A stretch of DNA of 64,000 bases from Anaerolineae bacterium (GTDB taxonomy: Bacteria; Chloroflexota; Anaerolineae; Promineifilales; Promineifilaceae), in assembly GCA_023382655.1 (NCBI GenBank), contig JAHDWK010000002.1, forward strand, positions 434,001 through 498,000, given 5' to 3'. Under the pieces are notes generated by a model. That model did no database searches and had not been told where the DNA came from. It saw only the letters and a list, made by a program, of their open reading frames with translations. Positions within the stretch are counted from its first letter, which is position 1. Every line of letters starts with the position of its first letter. Positions 17,003 through 26,180 of the stretch are shown piece by piece. A program made the translations under genes and the position numbers.

Positions 17003-18862
17003 TCAATCACCCGCCGCTGGCTGGAACCGAATATACGGCGTATCTAAGCCATAATCATACGGATCACCCACGACCTCAAAGGGGACATCGTAGTTAAACT
17101 CTGGCGCGGGTGAGGGGATTTGCCATTCCGGCGAACGCGAACCCCAGGGATTCATAGATACCACCGGTTCGGTACGGGCGCTGGCAATGAAGTTATAAAT
17201 CATGATCAGCACCGACCAGCCAATGACAAAAGCCGCCAGCGTCACCAACACCTGCTGCGTTTCAATACCCAACGCCGGGTCATAATCGGCATAGCGGCGG
17301 TTCATACCCATGATACCGGCGCTCATCTGCCCAAAGCTCATCACCCAGAAGCCTGGCACCATCAGCCAGAAATGCAGCTTACCCAATGCCTCTTTATACA
17401 TATGCCCGGTTATCTTGGGATACCAGTAATACAATCCGGCAAAGAAGGGGAAGATAAACCCGCCAAACATGGTGGCGTGGAAGTGCCCCACCACCCAATA
17501 ACTGTCATGCAAATGCAAATCGGTGGGCACTGTACCCAGAATTGGCCCGGTGATACCACCAATCAGGAACACAGAGATAGCGCCCAGGACAAATAACATG
17601 GGGGTACTTAGCTCAATCTTCCCTTCCCACAGTGTTGCTACCCAACTGAAGAATTTGACGCCGGTGGGAATGGCTACAAACAGTGTGGAAATCATAAAAA
17701 CGATGCGCAGCGTGTCGGACATACCGGCCACAAACATGTGGTGCGCCCACACCAGGAAGCCCACCAGGGCAATGCCCAGGCTGGACAGGGCAATCCACTT
17801 GTAGCCGAAGAGCGGCTTGCGGGCAAAGACGGGCAGCAGTTCGCTGATGATACCCAAACCCGGCAGCACAAACACATACACCACCGGGTGTGAATAGAAC
17901 CAGAAGAGGTGCTGGTACAGCAGCGGGTCACCGCCTTGCGCCGGATCGAAAAAGACCAGCCCAGTGGCCCGTTCCAGCAAATTCAGCGTCAGGGCCACGG
18001 CGATTGTCTGTGTCGCTGTAAATTGGATGAGGGAGGTCGCCAGCGCCGCCCAGACAAAGATGGGCATACGAAACAGGCTCATGCCCGGCGCGCGCAGCGT
18101 TGCTGTGGTCACCAAAATGTTGATAGAACCGGCGATGGAAGAGATACCGTTGATGTAAAAGCCCAGCAGGAAAAACATGGTACCTAGTGGGCCAATCAGA
18201 CTGAGGGTGGGATACCCTACCCAACCGGTGTCCCAACCACCAACAGCCATACCCGTGAGAACCAACACAATGGCCGGAATACTAACCCAATAGCTAAAGG
18301 CATTGAGGCGGGGGAACGACATGTCCGAAGCGCCAATCATCAGCGGCACCAGGTAGTTGGTCATGGCGCCGACGCCCAACAGAATACTGACGATCATGAC
18401 GATGCCGTGTGCGCTAAAAAGGGTGTTGTATTGGTCATATTCCAAAAACTGCATACCGGGTTGGGCCAGTTCCAGGCGGAATATGAGGGCAAACAGACCC
18501 CCGACCAGCAGGACAAAGAGGCTGGTGTAACCGTATTGGATGCCGATGACTTTGTGGTTGACATCTGGCCCCAGGTAGCGCGTCCATTCTGGTCTACCGG
18601 GAGGCGCGCCATGTTTGAGCGGGGTCTCTTTGCCGCCAATCCACAGCAACCAGTCGGTGAGAACGCCGGCAAAAAGCAGGAAGCCGATCACACCAATGAT
18701 CGATCCCATCATCAGGCTAAATTCAGACAGGTTGTCCGGCAGCAGCCAGTTTAGGAACTGGAAACCAAGAAAGGTGAACAGTGCCATGCCAATTAAGCCT
18801 TTGACGTAGGAGGAGGTGAGGATATACCATAAAACCAGAAATAATCTTCGAATGAAACTCAT
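17003..18862 (-). CDS. coxA: Cytochrome c oxidase subunit I
   Basis: This 619-residue heme-copper oxidase subunit holds heme a, heme a3 and CuB and reduces oxygen at the membrane. The His-Tyr crosslink motif is in FWFYSHPVVYVFVLPG, the two CuB His are in WAHHMFVAGM, and heme ligands are in HLHDSYWVVGHFHATMFGG. It has an extra pair of N-terminal helices before the standard twelve. It contains no ACGGCCGT copy. It follows coxB by 18 nt. Confidence 0.97.
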   Translation of the reverse strand: MSFIRRLFLVLWYILTSSYVKGLIGMALFTFLGFQFLNWLLPDNLSEFSLMMGSIIGVIGFLLFAGVLTDWLLWIGGKETPLKHGAPPGRPEWTRYLGPDVNHKVIGIQYGYTSLFVLLVGGLFALIFRLELAQPGMQFLEYDQYNTLFSAHGIVMIVSILLGVGAMTNYLVPLMIGASDMSFPRLNAFSYWVSIPAIVLVLTGMAVGGWDTGWVGYPTLSLIGPLGTMFFLLGFYINGISSIAGSINILVTTATLRAPGMSLFRMPIFVWAALATSLIQFTATQTIAVALTLNLLERATGLVFFDPAQGGDPLLYQHLFWFYSHPVVYVFVLPGLGIISELLPVFARKPLFGYKWIALSSLGIALVGFLVWAHHMFVAGMSDTLRIVFMISTLFVAIPTGVKFFSWVATLWEGKIELSTPMLFVLGAISVFLIGGITGPILGTVPTDLHLHDSYWVVGHFHATMFGGFIFPFFAGLYYWYPKITGHMYKEALGKLHFWLMVPGFWVMSFGQMSAGIMGMNRRYADYDPALGIETQQVLVTLAAFVIGWSVLIMIYNFIASARTEPVVSMNPWGSRSPEWQIPSPAPEFNYDVPFEVVGDPYDYGLDTPYIRFQPAAGD

Positions 18863-18880
18863 GATGGATCTCCTCTCAAT

Positions 18881-19987
18881 TTACTCCGACGATGCGGCCG
18901 TATCGTCGGATATAGTTCTGATGAAGGCGATCAAATCGTTGGTGATCTGGTCGGCGTCACCCCAGCCAAAGCTGTTGAACTGGCCTTCAAAATTTTGCGG
19001 CATAATGCCCGGATTATAACCAGCCGTGATTTTGACGTTGGGGTTGAGGATAGATTCGTATAGGTAAGCGTCGTCTACAATAACGCTGGTACCATCGGTA
19101 AGTTCTTCTTCACGGCCGTACAAATTCAACCAGGTAGGCCCGGCCAAAGCGGAACCATCCAGTGAATGGCAGCCATTACAACCAAACTGGGTATAAAATA
19201 TCTCGCCCCGCTCCTCTGGCGTCATATCATCCAGAGAGGCCAGATCATCCAGGCTTAAACCCTCCGCCACCACAGCCGTCCAGGCATCATAATCGGTCTG
19301 GTTCATCACGCGCACGGTGGCAAACATGGTGGAATGTTGCAGGCCGCATATCTCGGCACAGCGCACCTTGTATTCCCCTTCTTCGGTGGGGGTAAAACGC
19401 AGCACATAATAATCGGTTTCGGGGTTAGCTACCGGCAGCAAATCTTGTTTGACGCGGAATTCCGGCACCCAAAAGGAGTGAATGACATCTTCGGCGCGCA
19501 TATGCAGTACCACCGGCTGGTCCACCAGCAATCCCAATTCGCTGCTGGGTTTGCGGTCAATATCCGGGTAGATAAACTGCCATGACCACTGCCGCCCGAC
19601 CACTTCGATGGTGCGCTCGCCAGGTGCGGGGGCGAGCAGGCTGTTTAAGATGCCCACAGAATAGATGGCAAAACCGATGACCACGGCCGTGGGCACAATC
19701 GTCCAGATAATCTCCAATCCCGTATGCCCATGGACGTGAGGGCCTTCGCTCTCGTCATCCGGCTGGCGGCGGAAAACAAACACCGCATACAACATGATGA
19801 CCATGATCAGGGCAAAGAGGAACGCTTGCATCCAGAAGTGAATGTCGGCGAAATTGTCAATGATGACCGCTTCGGCGCTGGCCTGCGTGGGGAAACGAAA
19901 CAGGAAAAAGCGAAAGAGAGCGTATAAGCCAATCGTCGAAAGGATCGTCAGGACGAAAACGGCTATGGTATGTTTATATTTTTTCAT
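18881..19987 (-). CDS. coxB: Cytochrome c oxidase subunit II with fused cytochrome c
   Basis: This 368-residue protein has two membrane helices (about 8-30 and 52-75, then 95-115), a cupredoxin CuA domain and a C-terminal cytochrome c domain. CuA ligands are in VIHSFWVPEF and CAEICGLQHSTM. The heme c site is FGCNGCHSLDGS, and GIMPQNF supplies the axial Met. The fusion defines caa3 oxidases. I start it at MKKYKHTIAV because AGGAA precedes that ATG. Confidence 0.96.
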   Translation of the reverse strand: MKKYKHTIAVFVLTILSTIGLYALFRFFLFRFPTQASAEAVIIDNFADIHFWMQAFLFALIMVIMLYAVFVFRRQPDDESEGPHVHGHTGLEIIWTIVPTAVVIGFAIYSVGILNSLLAPAPGERTIEVVGRQWSWQFIYPDIDRKPSSELGLLVDQPVVLHMRAEDVIHSFWVPEFRVKQDLLPVANPETDYYVLRFTPTEEGEYKVRCAEICGLQHSTMFATVRVMNQTDYDAWTAVVAEGLSLDDLASLDDMTPEERGEIFYTQFGCNGCHSLDGSALAGPTWLNLYGREEELTDGTSVIVDDAYLYESILNPNVKITAGYNPGIMPQNFEGQFNSFGWGDADQITNDLIAFIRTISDDTAASSE

Positions 19988-19998
19988 CTTAATAGTTC

Positions 19999-20997
19999 CT
20001 ATTGCCCCATCATTTGCGCCCAATAGGGGGAGTTAATCAGCACCATCAGGCCAATCCCCAGGCCAACGATCAACAAACCGGTAAAAAGAACGGCGATGGT
20101 ATCGTAAGGGATGCCTTTTTCGCGCCCTTTTTCGTCGGCATGGGTCACTTTCTGGGTGAATTCAACCGCTGATGTGCTGCGCCAGCGCTGTGCCAGGATA
20201 AACAGGATAACTACCTGTACCAGCAGGGAAAGGTTGAGCATGGCTGACAGGGCTAAATCGAGACCAAAAGAACTGTTTAGCCAATTGATCAGGCCAAAGG
20301 CCGCGGGGGTGGTGACGCACATGATGAGAAGGGCCAGAGCCGCCATGCCCCAACGCGGCGCAAAGACAAAAACGGTTAGAGCAATGAGCAAGGGGATGCC
20401 CACAAGGAGAATGGCCGGGTTGACCAGTTCGCCGCCCAATTCCACTATCCGCTCCGGGAAGAAGCTGGTGACAATGGTCATCATGCCAAACAGCACAAAG
20501 AGCAGCACAATCAGCCCGGTGCTGACCATAGACCAACGGGGCATAGAGGTGTCCGCTCTGGGCGGGGAGGCGGCCCGGCCAACACGTTTCTCTTTAAGCA
20601 GGGCATTCTGTTTACTCTCTAGAGAAGCGAGATTTTCTTTGAATGATTCACTTTCGGCCGTTTTGGCCACCAGCCGGGAGAGGAAGACATAGAGGAAGCC
20701 CAGGGCGGCCCCGACCATAATCACGGAGACGATGGTCACGGCCGTGACGCCCAACACTGCCTGCCACGGTGCCATCGTGAACGACTGCCCACCTACGGTT
20801 GTGCCATTCGGCAGCGGTATTTCGGGGATAGCCAACGTCACCGGATGCGATTCAAACGGGACGCGGGGCACGGCCGCCCGGCCGGAGCCACTGCCTAAAC
20901 CGGAGGAAAGGGAGGGCCACAAGGCGGCAAACAAACCGAATGCAATCAGCGCAACAATCACAGGAAGCCAGGTTTTCCAAGATTCTGTTTTACTCAA
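19999..20997 (-). CDS. Unknown membrane protein leading the oxidase operon
   Basis: This 332-residue protein has an N-terminal helix (WLPVIVALIAFGLFAALWP), an external Gly/Pro-rich segment, a second helix near 80-105, a charged coiled coil (about 110-140, SESFKENLASLESKQNALLK) and four further helices near 155-330. I do not recognise a family. It ends 11 nt before coxB and is first behind the predicted promoter, so a role in oxidase assembly or regulation is plausible. Confidence 0.75.
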   Translation of the reverse strand: MSKTESWKTWLPVIVALIAFGLFAALWPSLSSGLGSGSGRAAVPRVPFESHPVTLAIPEIPLPNGTTVGGQSFTMAPWQAVLGVTAVTIVSVIMVGAALGFLYVFLSRLVAKTAESESFKENLASLESKQNALLKEKRVGRAASPPRADTSMPRWSMVSTGLIVLLFVLFGMMTIVTSFFPERIVELGGELVNPAILLVGIPLLIALTVFVFAPRWGMAALALLIMCVTTPAAFGLINWLNSSFGLDLALSAMLNLSLLVQVVILFILAQRWRSTSAVEFTQKVTHADEKGREKGIPYDTIAVLFTGLLIVGLGIGLMVLINSPYWAQMMGQ

Positions 20998-21030
20998 GAG
21001 GTTTTCTCCTGCTCAGGCTACTTATTTTTC

Positions 21031-21064
21031 CTGGCCGACGCTGAGGTTTTGGGGCGTCAGCCAG
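21031..21064 (-). promoter_or_regulatory. Stem-loop in the oxidase operon leader
   Basis: CTGGCCGACGC (21031-21041) pairs with GCGTCAGCCAG (21054-21064) with a single G-U wobble in RNA and a 12-nt loop. It lies between the predicted promoter and the first gene. No T-run follows on the minus strand, so it may be an RNA-stability or protein-binding element. Confidence 0.6.
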
Positions 21065-21096
21065 TCGAGTTGTATCCTCTTCTTGTTCGATTGTGG

Positions 21097-21124
21097 ATTT
21101 TAGCACAATCTACTTATCGGGCAA
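21097..21124 (-). promoter_or_regulatory. Predicted promoter of the oxidase operon
   Basis: On the minus strand TTGCCC (21119-21124) and TAAAAT (21097-21102) are 16 bp apart. They lie in the 135-bp gap after the sigma factor gene and before the first operon gene. This is a good housekeeping-type match, not tested. Confidence 0.45.
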
Positions 21125-21132
21125 TACAAGGT

Positions 21133-21798
21133 CTAGAACGGCCGTCTAAAAAATCCGCGTCTTTTCTCCGAGGCCCGTTCACGGGATCGTTCACGGCCGT
21201 CGTCCATTTGCTGCTCAAAATCATCCCGCAGCGCCAGCAGGGTGCGGTGATACAGCGATTTAATCGCTCCTTCACTGCGCCCCATAATCTCGCCAATCTC
21301 CGCATTGGAGAGATTTTCCACAAACTTCAATGTCAGCAACTCTTGCCGGTCGGCCGGTAAACGGCGAATACTGCCCAGCAGCATCGCCTTGTCTTCCATC
21401 AATTGCGCCGTAAATTCCGGGCTGTCTTCCGCTACCCGCCACTGGGCAATATCGTCCAGCGAAAGTATCTGGCGGCGGCTGTTGTCCCGGTGCCAGTTCG
21501 CCACCAGATTGTGGGCAATGCGGTACAACCAGGCTGAAAAAGGCACACCTTTATCTTCATAATTGCCAATATGCTGCATGGCCCGCATAAACACCTTGGC
21601 CGTCAAATCTTCGGCGTCTTCAGCATTGCCGGTGCGGTAATAAATGTAGTTGTAAATTTTGTCGTGGTAACGGCCGTATAACTCGCCAAACGCCTCCTTG
21701 TCGTTTCGCGCCTGGTCAATCAGAGCCGTCTCTGCCGGGTCTGGCGTCGGGTTAATTTCGGCCACTGTCTGTTCCACGTATCTACTTCTTGTCCACAA
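21133..21798 (-). CDS. Sigma-70-family (ECF-like) RNA polymerase sigma factor
   Basis: This 221-residue protein has sigma region 2 (FGELYGRYHDKIYNYIYYRT, AEDLTAKVFMRAM, FSAWLYRIAHN) and region 4 (LTLKFVENLSNAEIGEIMGR, then SEGAIKSLYHRTL). Regions 1 and 3 are absent, as in ECF factors. The tail is Arg/Glu-rich. No anti-sigma gene adjoins; the next gene downstream is the unknown oxidase-operon membrane protein, whose regulation by this factor is a fair guess. The start is uncertain within the first 12 codons. Confidence 0.9.
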   Translation of the reverse strand: MWTRSRYVEQTVAEINPTPDPAETALIDQARNDKEAFGELYGRYHDKIYNYIYYRTGNAEDAEDLTAKVFMRAMQHIGNYEDKGVPFSAWLYRIAHNLVANWHRDNSRRQILSLDDIAQWRVAEDSPEFTAQLMEDKAMLLGSIRRLPADRQELLTLKFVENLSNAEIGEIMGRSEGAIKSLYHRTLLALRDDFEQQMDDGRERSRERASEKRRGFFRRPF

Positions 21799-21859
21799 TC
21801 TGCTTTATTGCTGGCAGTATAACAGAAATCGGTCAGTCGTAAACCGAAGGGCGTTGGCC

Positions 21860-21912
21860 GTGACCCGTAATCCGTAATCAAAGGTCCGAGGTCCGATTAC
21901 CGATTACGGCTT
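21860..21912. repeat. CGTAATCCGTAATC repeat tract
   Basis: Units of CCGTAATC and CCGATTACCGATTACGG in opposite orientations lie between the divergent sigma-factor and deacetylase genes. Apart from these and the promoter at 21937-21965 nothing else is seen in the gap. Confidence 0.7.
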
Positions 21913-21936
21913 TCCGATCACCCAGATTAAAGCTGC

Positions 21937-21965
21937 TTGACGGGGCTACGGCCGTCCGTTATTCT
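21937..21965 (+). promoter_or_regulatory. Promoter of the polysaccharide deacetylase gene
   Basis: TTGACG (21937-21942) and TATTCT (21960-21965) are separated by 17 bp, and the spacer contains ACGGCCGT. Transcription should begin within a base or two of the ATG at 21974, so the mRNA may be leaderless; there is no Shine-Dalgarno. Confidence 0.55.
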
Positions 21966-21973
21966 CCGCCACC

Positions 21974-23113
21974 ATGGTTGAGTATCACGACGATGTGGCG
22001 GGGCCGCCGCGGGCCGGTTGTGTGGCTACCTTTCTGGTGGCGATCATCATCCTTTTCTTTCTGGCAGTGGTCTTAGGCCAGTCATCCGGGACGACAACGG
22101 CCGCTTCGGCGCAGCCAGTGGTAGAGGGGAATGAGATGGTCACGGCCGTAGCCGCCCTGCCCACCGTCTTCCTCACCCATACCCCCTCACCGGCTGCCTC
22201 ACCCACGCTTAGACCTTCCGCCACCGCCACCTTTACGCCCACACCCTCTAGCACCCCCACACCGACGCAAACGCCCACCAATACACCCACGCCCACCCTG
22301 ACCAACACCCCACCGCCAGGGGCCACCTTCACACCCACCCCCACGCCGACGTTACCGCCGCCGCAGGCCGGGCCGCTGCCCACCCCCAACGGCATCTACA
22401 GCTACACCCTCCAAGTGCCGGTGTTGATGTACCATTACATCAGCCCCCCCCCTGAAGGCGCGGACATTTACCGCACCGACCTGTCCGTCACCCCGGAACT
22501 ATTCCGCGCCCACATGCAATATCTGGCCGACAATGGCTACACGCCCATAGACCTGTATGACCTCTCCCGCGCCATCACCCAACATGGGGAACTGCCTGCC
22601 AAACCGGTCATCATCACCATTGATGATGGCTACCGCGACAATTACGAAAACGGGTTTCCCATTTTGAAGGAATTTGGCTTCACGGCCACTATTTTCCTGG
22701 CAACTGACTTTCTGGACGGCGGCCACCCCGGTTATGTCACCTGGGCTATGGTGCAGGAAATGGCTGTCGCCGGTATTCGTTTTGAGCCACACAGTAAAAC
22801 CCACAGTGACCTGAGTGGTCGGGATCGTGACTTTCTCATTTACGAAATGCTCGGCTCCCAGGAAACGGTGGCCGCGCACATTGGTTATACGCCTCGCTAT
22901 TTTGCCTACCCATCGGGGCGCTATGACGAGACGGCGATGCAGGTATTGGAGGATTTAGGCTTTTGGGGGGCGGTGACGACGATGGCTGGCACCCGGCATG
23001 GCTATGAAAACCGCTTTGAATGGAAACGGGTACGCATCCACAACTACACCTCTGTCGAGGATTTTGCCGATCTGGTTGATTTGGGTAGTACGGTGGGAGG
23101 ACGTAATCCGTGA
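21974..23113 (+). CDS. Membrane-anchored polysaccharide deacetylase (CE4)
   Basis: This 379-residue protein has one N-terminal membrane helix (FLVAIIILFFLAVVLG, about 20-35), a Thr/Pro-rich linker (about 70-135) and a NodB-type CE4 domain (about 145-360). The catalytic base and metal Asp are in TIDDGY, the two metal His in HSKTHSDL, and motif 3 is YPSGRYD. It likely removes acetyl groups from peptidoglycan or an exopolysaccharide outside the cell. The linker is the sort common in Chloroflexota surface proteins. Confidence 0.92.
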   Translation: MVEYHDDVAGPPRAGCVATFLVAIIILFFLAVVLGQSSGTTTAASAQPVVEGNEMVTAVAALPTVFLTHTPSPAASPTLRPSATATFTPTPSSTPTPTQTPTNTPTPTLTNTPPPGATFTPTPTPTLPPPQAGPLPTPNGIYSYTLQVPVLMYHYISPPPEGADIYRTDLSVTPELFRAHMQYLADNGYTPIDLYDLSRAITQHGELPAKPVIITIDDGYRDNYENGFPILKEFGFTATIFLATDFLDGGHPGYVTWAMVQEMAVAGIRFEPHSKTHSDLSGRDRDFLIYEMLGSQETVAAHIGYTPRYFAYPSGRYDETAMQVLEDLGFWGAVTTMAGTRHGYENRFEWKRVRIHNYTSVEDFADLVDLGSTVGGRNP

Positions 23114-23150
23114 ACCGACTACGGATTACGGGTAACGGATTACGGGTCAA
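23103..23150. repeat. GTAATCCGTGAACCG repeat tract
   Basis: GTAATCC and GGATTACGGGTAACGG units lie between the deacetylase stop and the SDR start. The first units overlap the last deacetylase codons. Confidence 0.65.
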
Positions 23151-23162
23151 GGGTCTCAAAAG

Positions 23163-23897
23163 ATGGAACTACAAGGCAAAACGGCCGTCATCACCGGCGG
23201 CGCAGTTCGAGTAGGAAAGGCAATCACGTTGGCGCTGGCGGAGGCGGGTTGTCATGTGTTCATCCACTACGGCCGTTCCGCCACCCCTGCCTTAGAGACC
23301 CAACAAGCAGCGCAGGCATATGGCATCCGCGCCGAGATTTACAGCGCCGATTTGAATGACGCCACGGTCGTGCAAAGCATCATCCCCGCCGCCACTGCCG
23401 CCTTCGGCCATGTAGACATCCTCATCAACAACGCCGCCATCTTCCCCGAAGAAGACAGCTTTACCGGTACCGACCTGGCCTTGTGGGACGAATTGTTCTA
23501 CATCAACCTGCGTGCCCCCTTCCTGCTTTGCCAGGCATTTGCGGCGCAACGGCCGTCCGACCGGCCCGGTTGTATTGTGAATGTGTTGGATGCACGGGTG
23601 CGACGGCCGTATCCCGACCATTTTGCCTACCGCCTCACCAAAAGCGCATTGTGGCAAATGACCGAAATGCTGGCCCACGAACTGGCCCCCCACATCACCG
23701 TCAACGGCGTCGCCCTGGGCGCGATTTTGCCGCCGCCCGGCAAAGGGCAGGATTACCTGGACAACCTGGCCCAGGCGCGCGTCCCCCTGCAACGCCCCGG
23801 CAGCGCCGCAATCGTCGCCCAAAATGTCTTGCACCTGCTCCGTCAGGATTTCCTCACTGGCGTCATCCTCCCGATAGATGGCGGCGAGTTTTTGTAG
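23163..23897 (+). CDS. SDR oxidoreductase, pteridine reductase-like
   Basis: This 244-residue short-chain dehydrogenase has the cofactor motif TGGAVRVGKAI, the structural NNAAIF and the catalytic YRLTK. The residue usually Ser in the triad is Asp (VNVLDARVRRPY), as in pteridine reductase PTR1 and FolM, so reduction of biopterin or folate is likely. HYGRS after strand 2 suggests NADPH use. It follows the deacetylase by about 50 nt. Confidence 0.88.
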   Translation: MELQGKTAVITGGAVRVGKAITLALAEAGCHVFIHYGRSATPALETQQAAQAYGIRAEIYSADLNDATVVQSIIPAATAAFGHVDILINNAAIFPEEDSFTGTDLALWDELFYINLRAPFLLCQAFAAQRPSDRPGCIVNVLDARVRRPYPDHFAYRLTKSALWQMTEMLAHELAPHITVNGVALGAILPPPGKGQDYLDNLAQARVPLQRPGSAAIVAQNVLHLLRQDFLTGVILPIDGGEFL

Positions 23898-23950
23898 GGG
23901 TACGGCCGTTGCACCACACCTTCATCTTCTGCGCTAATTCATTCCCGGTA

Positions 23951-24385
23951 TCAACTGTCATGGCCGCTACCCAACTTACTCAAAAACGTGGCTGGATTCA
24001 TAATGTGGGTCTGTCCATATTGTTGCAGCACAAGCAAATCCTTATCAACTGTTACCAGGTAATCAGCCCTACCCAATACTGCACAGGCCACAAACATCTC
24101 GTCAAACGGATCACGCACAACACCACCAACCGGAGCGTATCCGCTAACCAACTCGCCCATAACACGCACCGCTTTCAAAAAATCAGGAACCCGATTTGGC
24201 GTCGTTGCCAATCGTTCGGCCAACCAGGCACGATTTAACACATCTTCCAATTCCGCCAGCATGGCCGGTGAGTGCAAGAGGGTAAATTCACCTTGAATCC
24301 AACGCGAGATAATAAGCGCTGGACTTCCTTTAGCCGAGATAAGGCCGCTCACAATGACGCTTGTATCCAATACCACGCGCATCAT
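23951..24385 (-). CDS. PIN-domain toxin (VapC-like)
   Basis: This protein of about 144 residues is a PIN-fold ribonuclease of the putative toxin component family. Acidic metal ligands are in VVLDTSVIVSG, the Glu of ELEDVLNRAW, and DPFDEMFVACA plus VTVDKDLL. It should cleave RNA when free of its antitoxin. It follows the Phd-like antitoxin by about 10 nt. Two adjacent ATGs are possible starts. Confidence 0.85.
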   Translation of the reverse strand: MMRVVLDTSVIVSGLISAKGSPALIISRWIQGEFTLLHSPAMLAELEDVLNRAWLAERLATTPNRVPDFLKAVRVMGELVSGYAPVGGVVRDPFDEMFVACAVLGRADYLVTVDKDLLVLQQYGQTHIMNPATFLSKLGSGHDS

Positions 24386-24395
24386 GATGACCAAT

Positions 24396-24707
24396 CTATG
24401 CGCCAGCGTCTAAGCCGGCCCGCGCACGACGAGACTCCATCACGGCCGTTTCTACCAAAGCTGCCACTTCTTCTTCAGATAGATCAGCCGTTACCGCCTG
24501 AACCTCCAGTCGTGCTTGCAAAAATCGCTCCCGAACCCGCGACTGGGCGGCATCTACTAATTCTTGATACCGCTCCCTGCTCAGGATAACCACATACTCT
24601 TGCCCATACCGTTCAATCACCACATCCTGGCGATCTAGCACAGCTTTGTTCAATACCTGACCCGTGCGCTGTTTAAGTTCAGAAATAGGAACAGTTATTG
24701 ACATCAT
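24396..24707 (-). CDS. Phd/YefM-like antitoxin
   Basis: This 103-residue protein has the N-terminal DNA-binding Phd fold (ITVPISELKQRTGQVLNKA, VVIERYGQEYVVILSRERY) and an acidic C-terminal helix (ADLSEEEVAALVETAVMESR) that should neutralise the PIN toxin. AGGTG precedes the ATG. It would repress its own promoter in the 90-bp upstream gap, which holds TTTTAGACAAATCAGACAAA-like direct repeats. Confidence 0.85.
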   Translation of the reverse strand: MMSITVPISELKQRTGQVLNKAVLDRQDVVIERYGQEYVVILSRERYQELVDAAQSRVRERFLQARLEVQAVTADLSEEEVAALVETAVMESRRARAGLDAGA

Positions 24708-24797
24708 CGCACCTTTTAGACAAATCAGACAAAATAGACAAATTCTGACTTTAGTCTACCACACCTGTCAATCCTGTGAGTTCCCAAAGAGCCTCAA

Positions 24798-26072
24798 TCA
24801 ATCACTTGCGTTTTTGATCTCCGCCCGGCCCGTCATACCGGGGCGGATGTCCAGGTCAGTGGCGTCCAGGGCAATGATCACCGGGAATGTGGCAGCGTCA
24901 CCCACTGTCCCCCCCGCTTGCAGCCCGATGCGCAACACCGTGCCTGCCAGCGGATCATTCGGGTACGTTTTCAACGTCACCAGCACCGCATTCCCCGGTT
25001 CAATTTGCGCCAGGTCACGTTCGCTCAGATTCGTAGTGTGGAATTCCAGTTGGGTTGTGTCCAGCAGGGTGACAATGGGCGAACCGCCGCCCACCAGCGC
25101 CCCCGACGCGGCATCCACTGTCAGCACAACGGCCGTCCAGGGGGCAACTAATTGGGCTTTGTTCAGCGCATTTTCCGCTTGCTGCCAACCGAGTTGGCTT
25201 TGTTCCAGGCTGATTTGCGCCTGCTCTAGTCGCAAACGGGCGGCTGTAATTTCCTCTGGCCTGGGGCCTTGTTGTGCCTGCGCCAACGCCTGCTGCGCGT
25301 TGCTGAGGTTCGCCTGGGCAGACACGGCCGTGTCATTATTCAGCCCCGCCGCCGCCAACGCATAATTTGCCTGCGCCACCCGCAACTGCTCCTGCGCCAT
25401 CTCCACGGCGCGGGTAGCCCCGTCACGCTCCGCCTTCAAGAAGTCCGCCCGCCAGGGATCGTTCAGCTCCCATTCCCGCCCCGGATCAAAGGCCGTGTTA
25501 TACGCTCGTTGGGCATCTTCGAGGGCGCGCTGCGCCTGGTTGATGCTGACATTAGCCGAGGTCAGGCTGTTGCCCGCGGCGGCGTCACTCGTTTGGGCAT
25601 TCGCCAGCGCCGTTTCCGCTGCCGTTAAATTGGCTTCGGCCGCAGCAATCGCCAGTTCATCCGGCTGCCAGGCCAGCAGCCGGTCCAGTTCCGCCTGCGC
25701 CTGGGCCACACCGTTTTCGGCCTGGGCCACTTGCAAGGCAGCATTGGCAATGGCTTCCTGCAAGGCGGCGTCATCCAGCGTGGCAATCACCTCACCCACC
25801 TGCACCACATCACCCGGCTGCACATTCACCGCCAGCAATTTGCCGCCGGTCTCAAAGGCCAGGGGCAACAACGGCCGTGCCGCCTGCACCGCCCCATCCG
25901 CCAGCACTGTTACGCCGGTAGGGATGGCCGTAGCTGTGGGGGCACTGTCGTCGGCGGGCACGGCCGTAGCCATCGCCTCCACCTCGCCCACCTCAACCGG
26001 CCTTTGCCCGCACCCCACCAAGATCAAAACCACCAAAATCAAGAAACCATATCGTTTTGTATTCATCATCAT
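24798..26072 (-). CDS. HlyD/MacA-family membrane fusion lipoprotein
   Basis: This 424-residue protein has a lipoprotein signal (LILVVLILVGCG), a biotinyl-lipoyl-like domain near 70-100 (NVQPGDVVQVGEVIATLDD), a long Ala/Gln-rich coiled-coil hairpin (about 105-290) and a beta barrel near 300-420. It is the periplasmic-adaptor type that works with MacB-like ABC permeases. The permease and ATPase genes lie just upstream on the same strand. One of three tandem ATGs is the start. Confidence 0.9.
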   Translation of the reverse strand: MMMNTKRYGFLILVVLILVGCGQRPVEVGEVEAMATAVPADDSAPTATAIPTGVTVLADGAVQAARPLLPLAFETGGKLLAVNVQPGDVVQVGEVIATLDDAALQEAIANAALQVAQAENGVAQAQAELDRLLAWQPDELAIAAAEANLTAAETALANAQTSDAAAGNSLTSANVSINQAQRALEDAQRAYNTAFDPGREWELNDPWRADFLKAERDGATRAVEMAQEQLRVAQANYALAAAGLNNDTAVSAQANLSNAQQALAQAQQGPRPEEITAARLRLEQAQISLEQSQLGWQQAENALNKAQLVAPWTAVVLTVDAASGALVGGGSPIVTLLDTTQLEFHTTNLSERDLAQIEPGNAVLVTLKTYPNDPLAGTVLRIGLQAGGTVGDAATFPVIIALDATDLDIRPGMTGRAEIKNASD

Positions 26073-26145
26073 TTTTTGTCAAAGATTTCGCAGATTTCAC
26101 CGATTTTTTAATCTGCGCAATCTGCGCAATCTTTGATTCTTCATC

Positions 26146-26176
26146 ACCGATTACCGATTACGGATTACCGATTACG
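26146..26176. repeat. ACCGATTACCGATTACGG repeat tract
   Basis: Four ATTACCG/ATTACGG units separate the permease stop from the fusion-protein gene. A short AT-rich tract (ATTTCACCG/CAATCTGCG units, 26085-26130) precedes them. Confidence 0.7.
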
Positions 26177-26180
26177 CCCC

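Noticed and set aside
23483..24238. A 251-codon plus-strand frame across the SDR end and PIN gene
   Set aside because: Out-of-frame overlap with two conserved genes and a Pro/Arg-rich translation.
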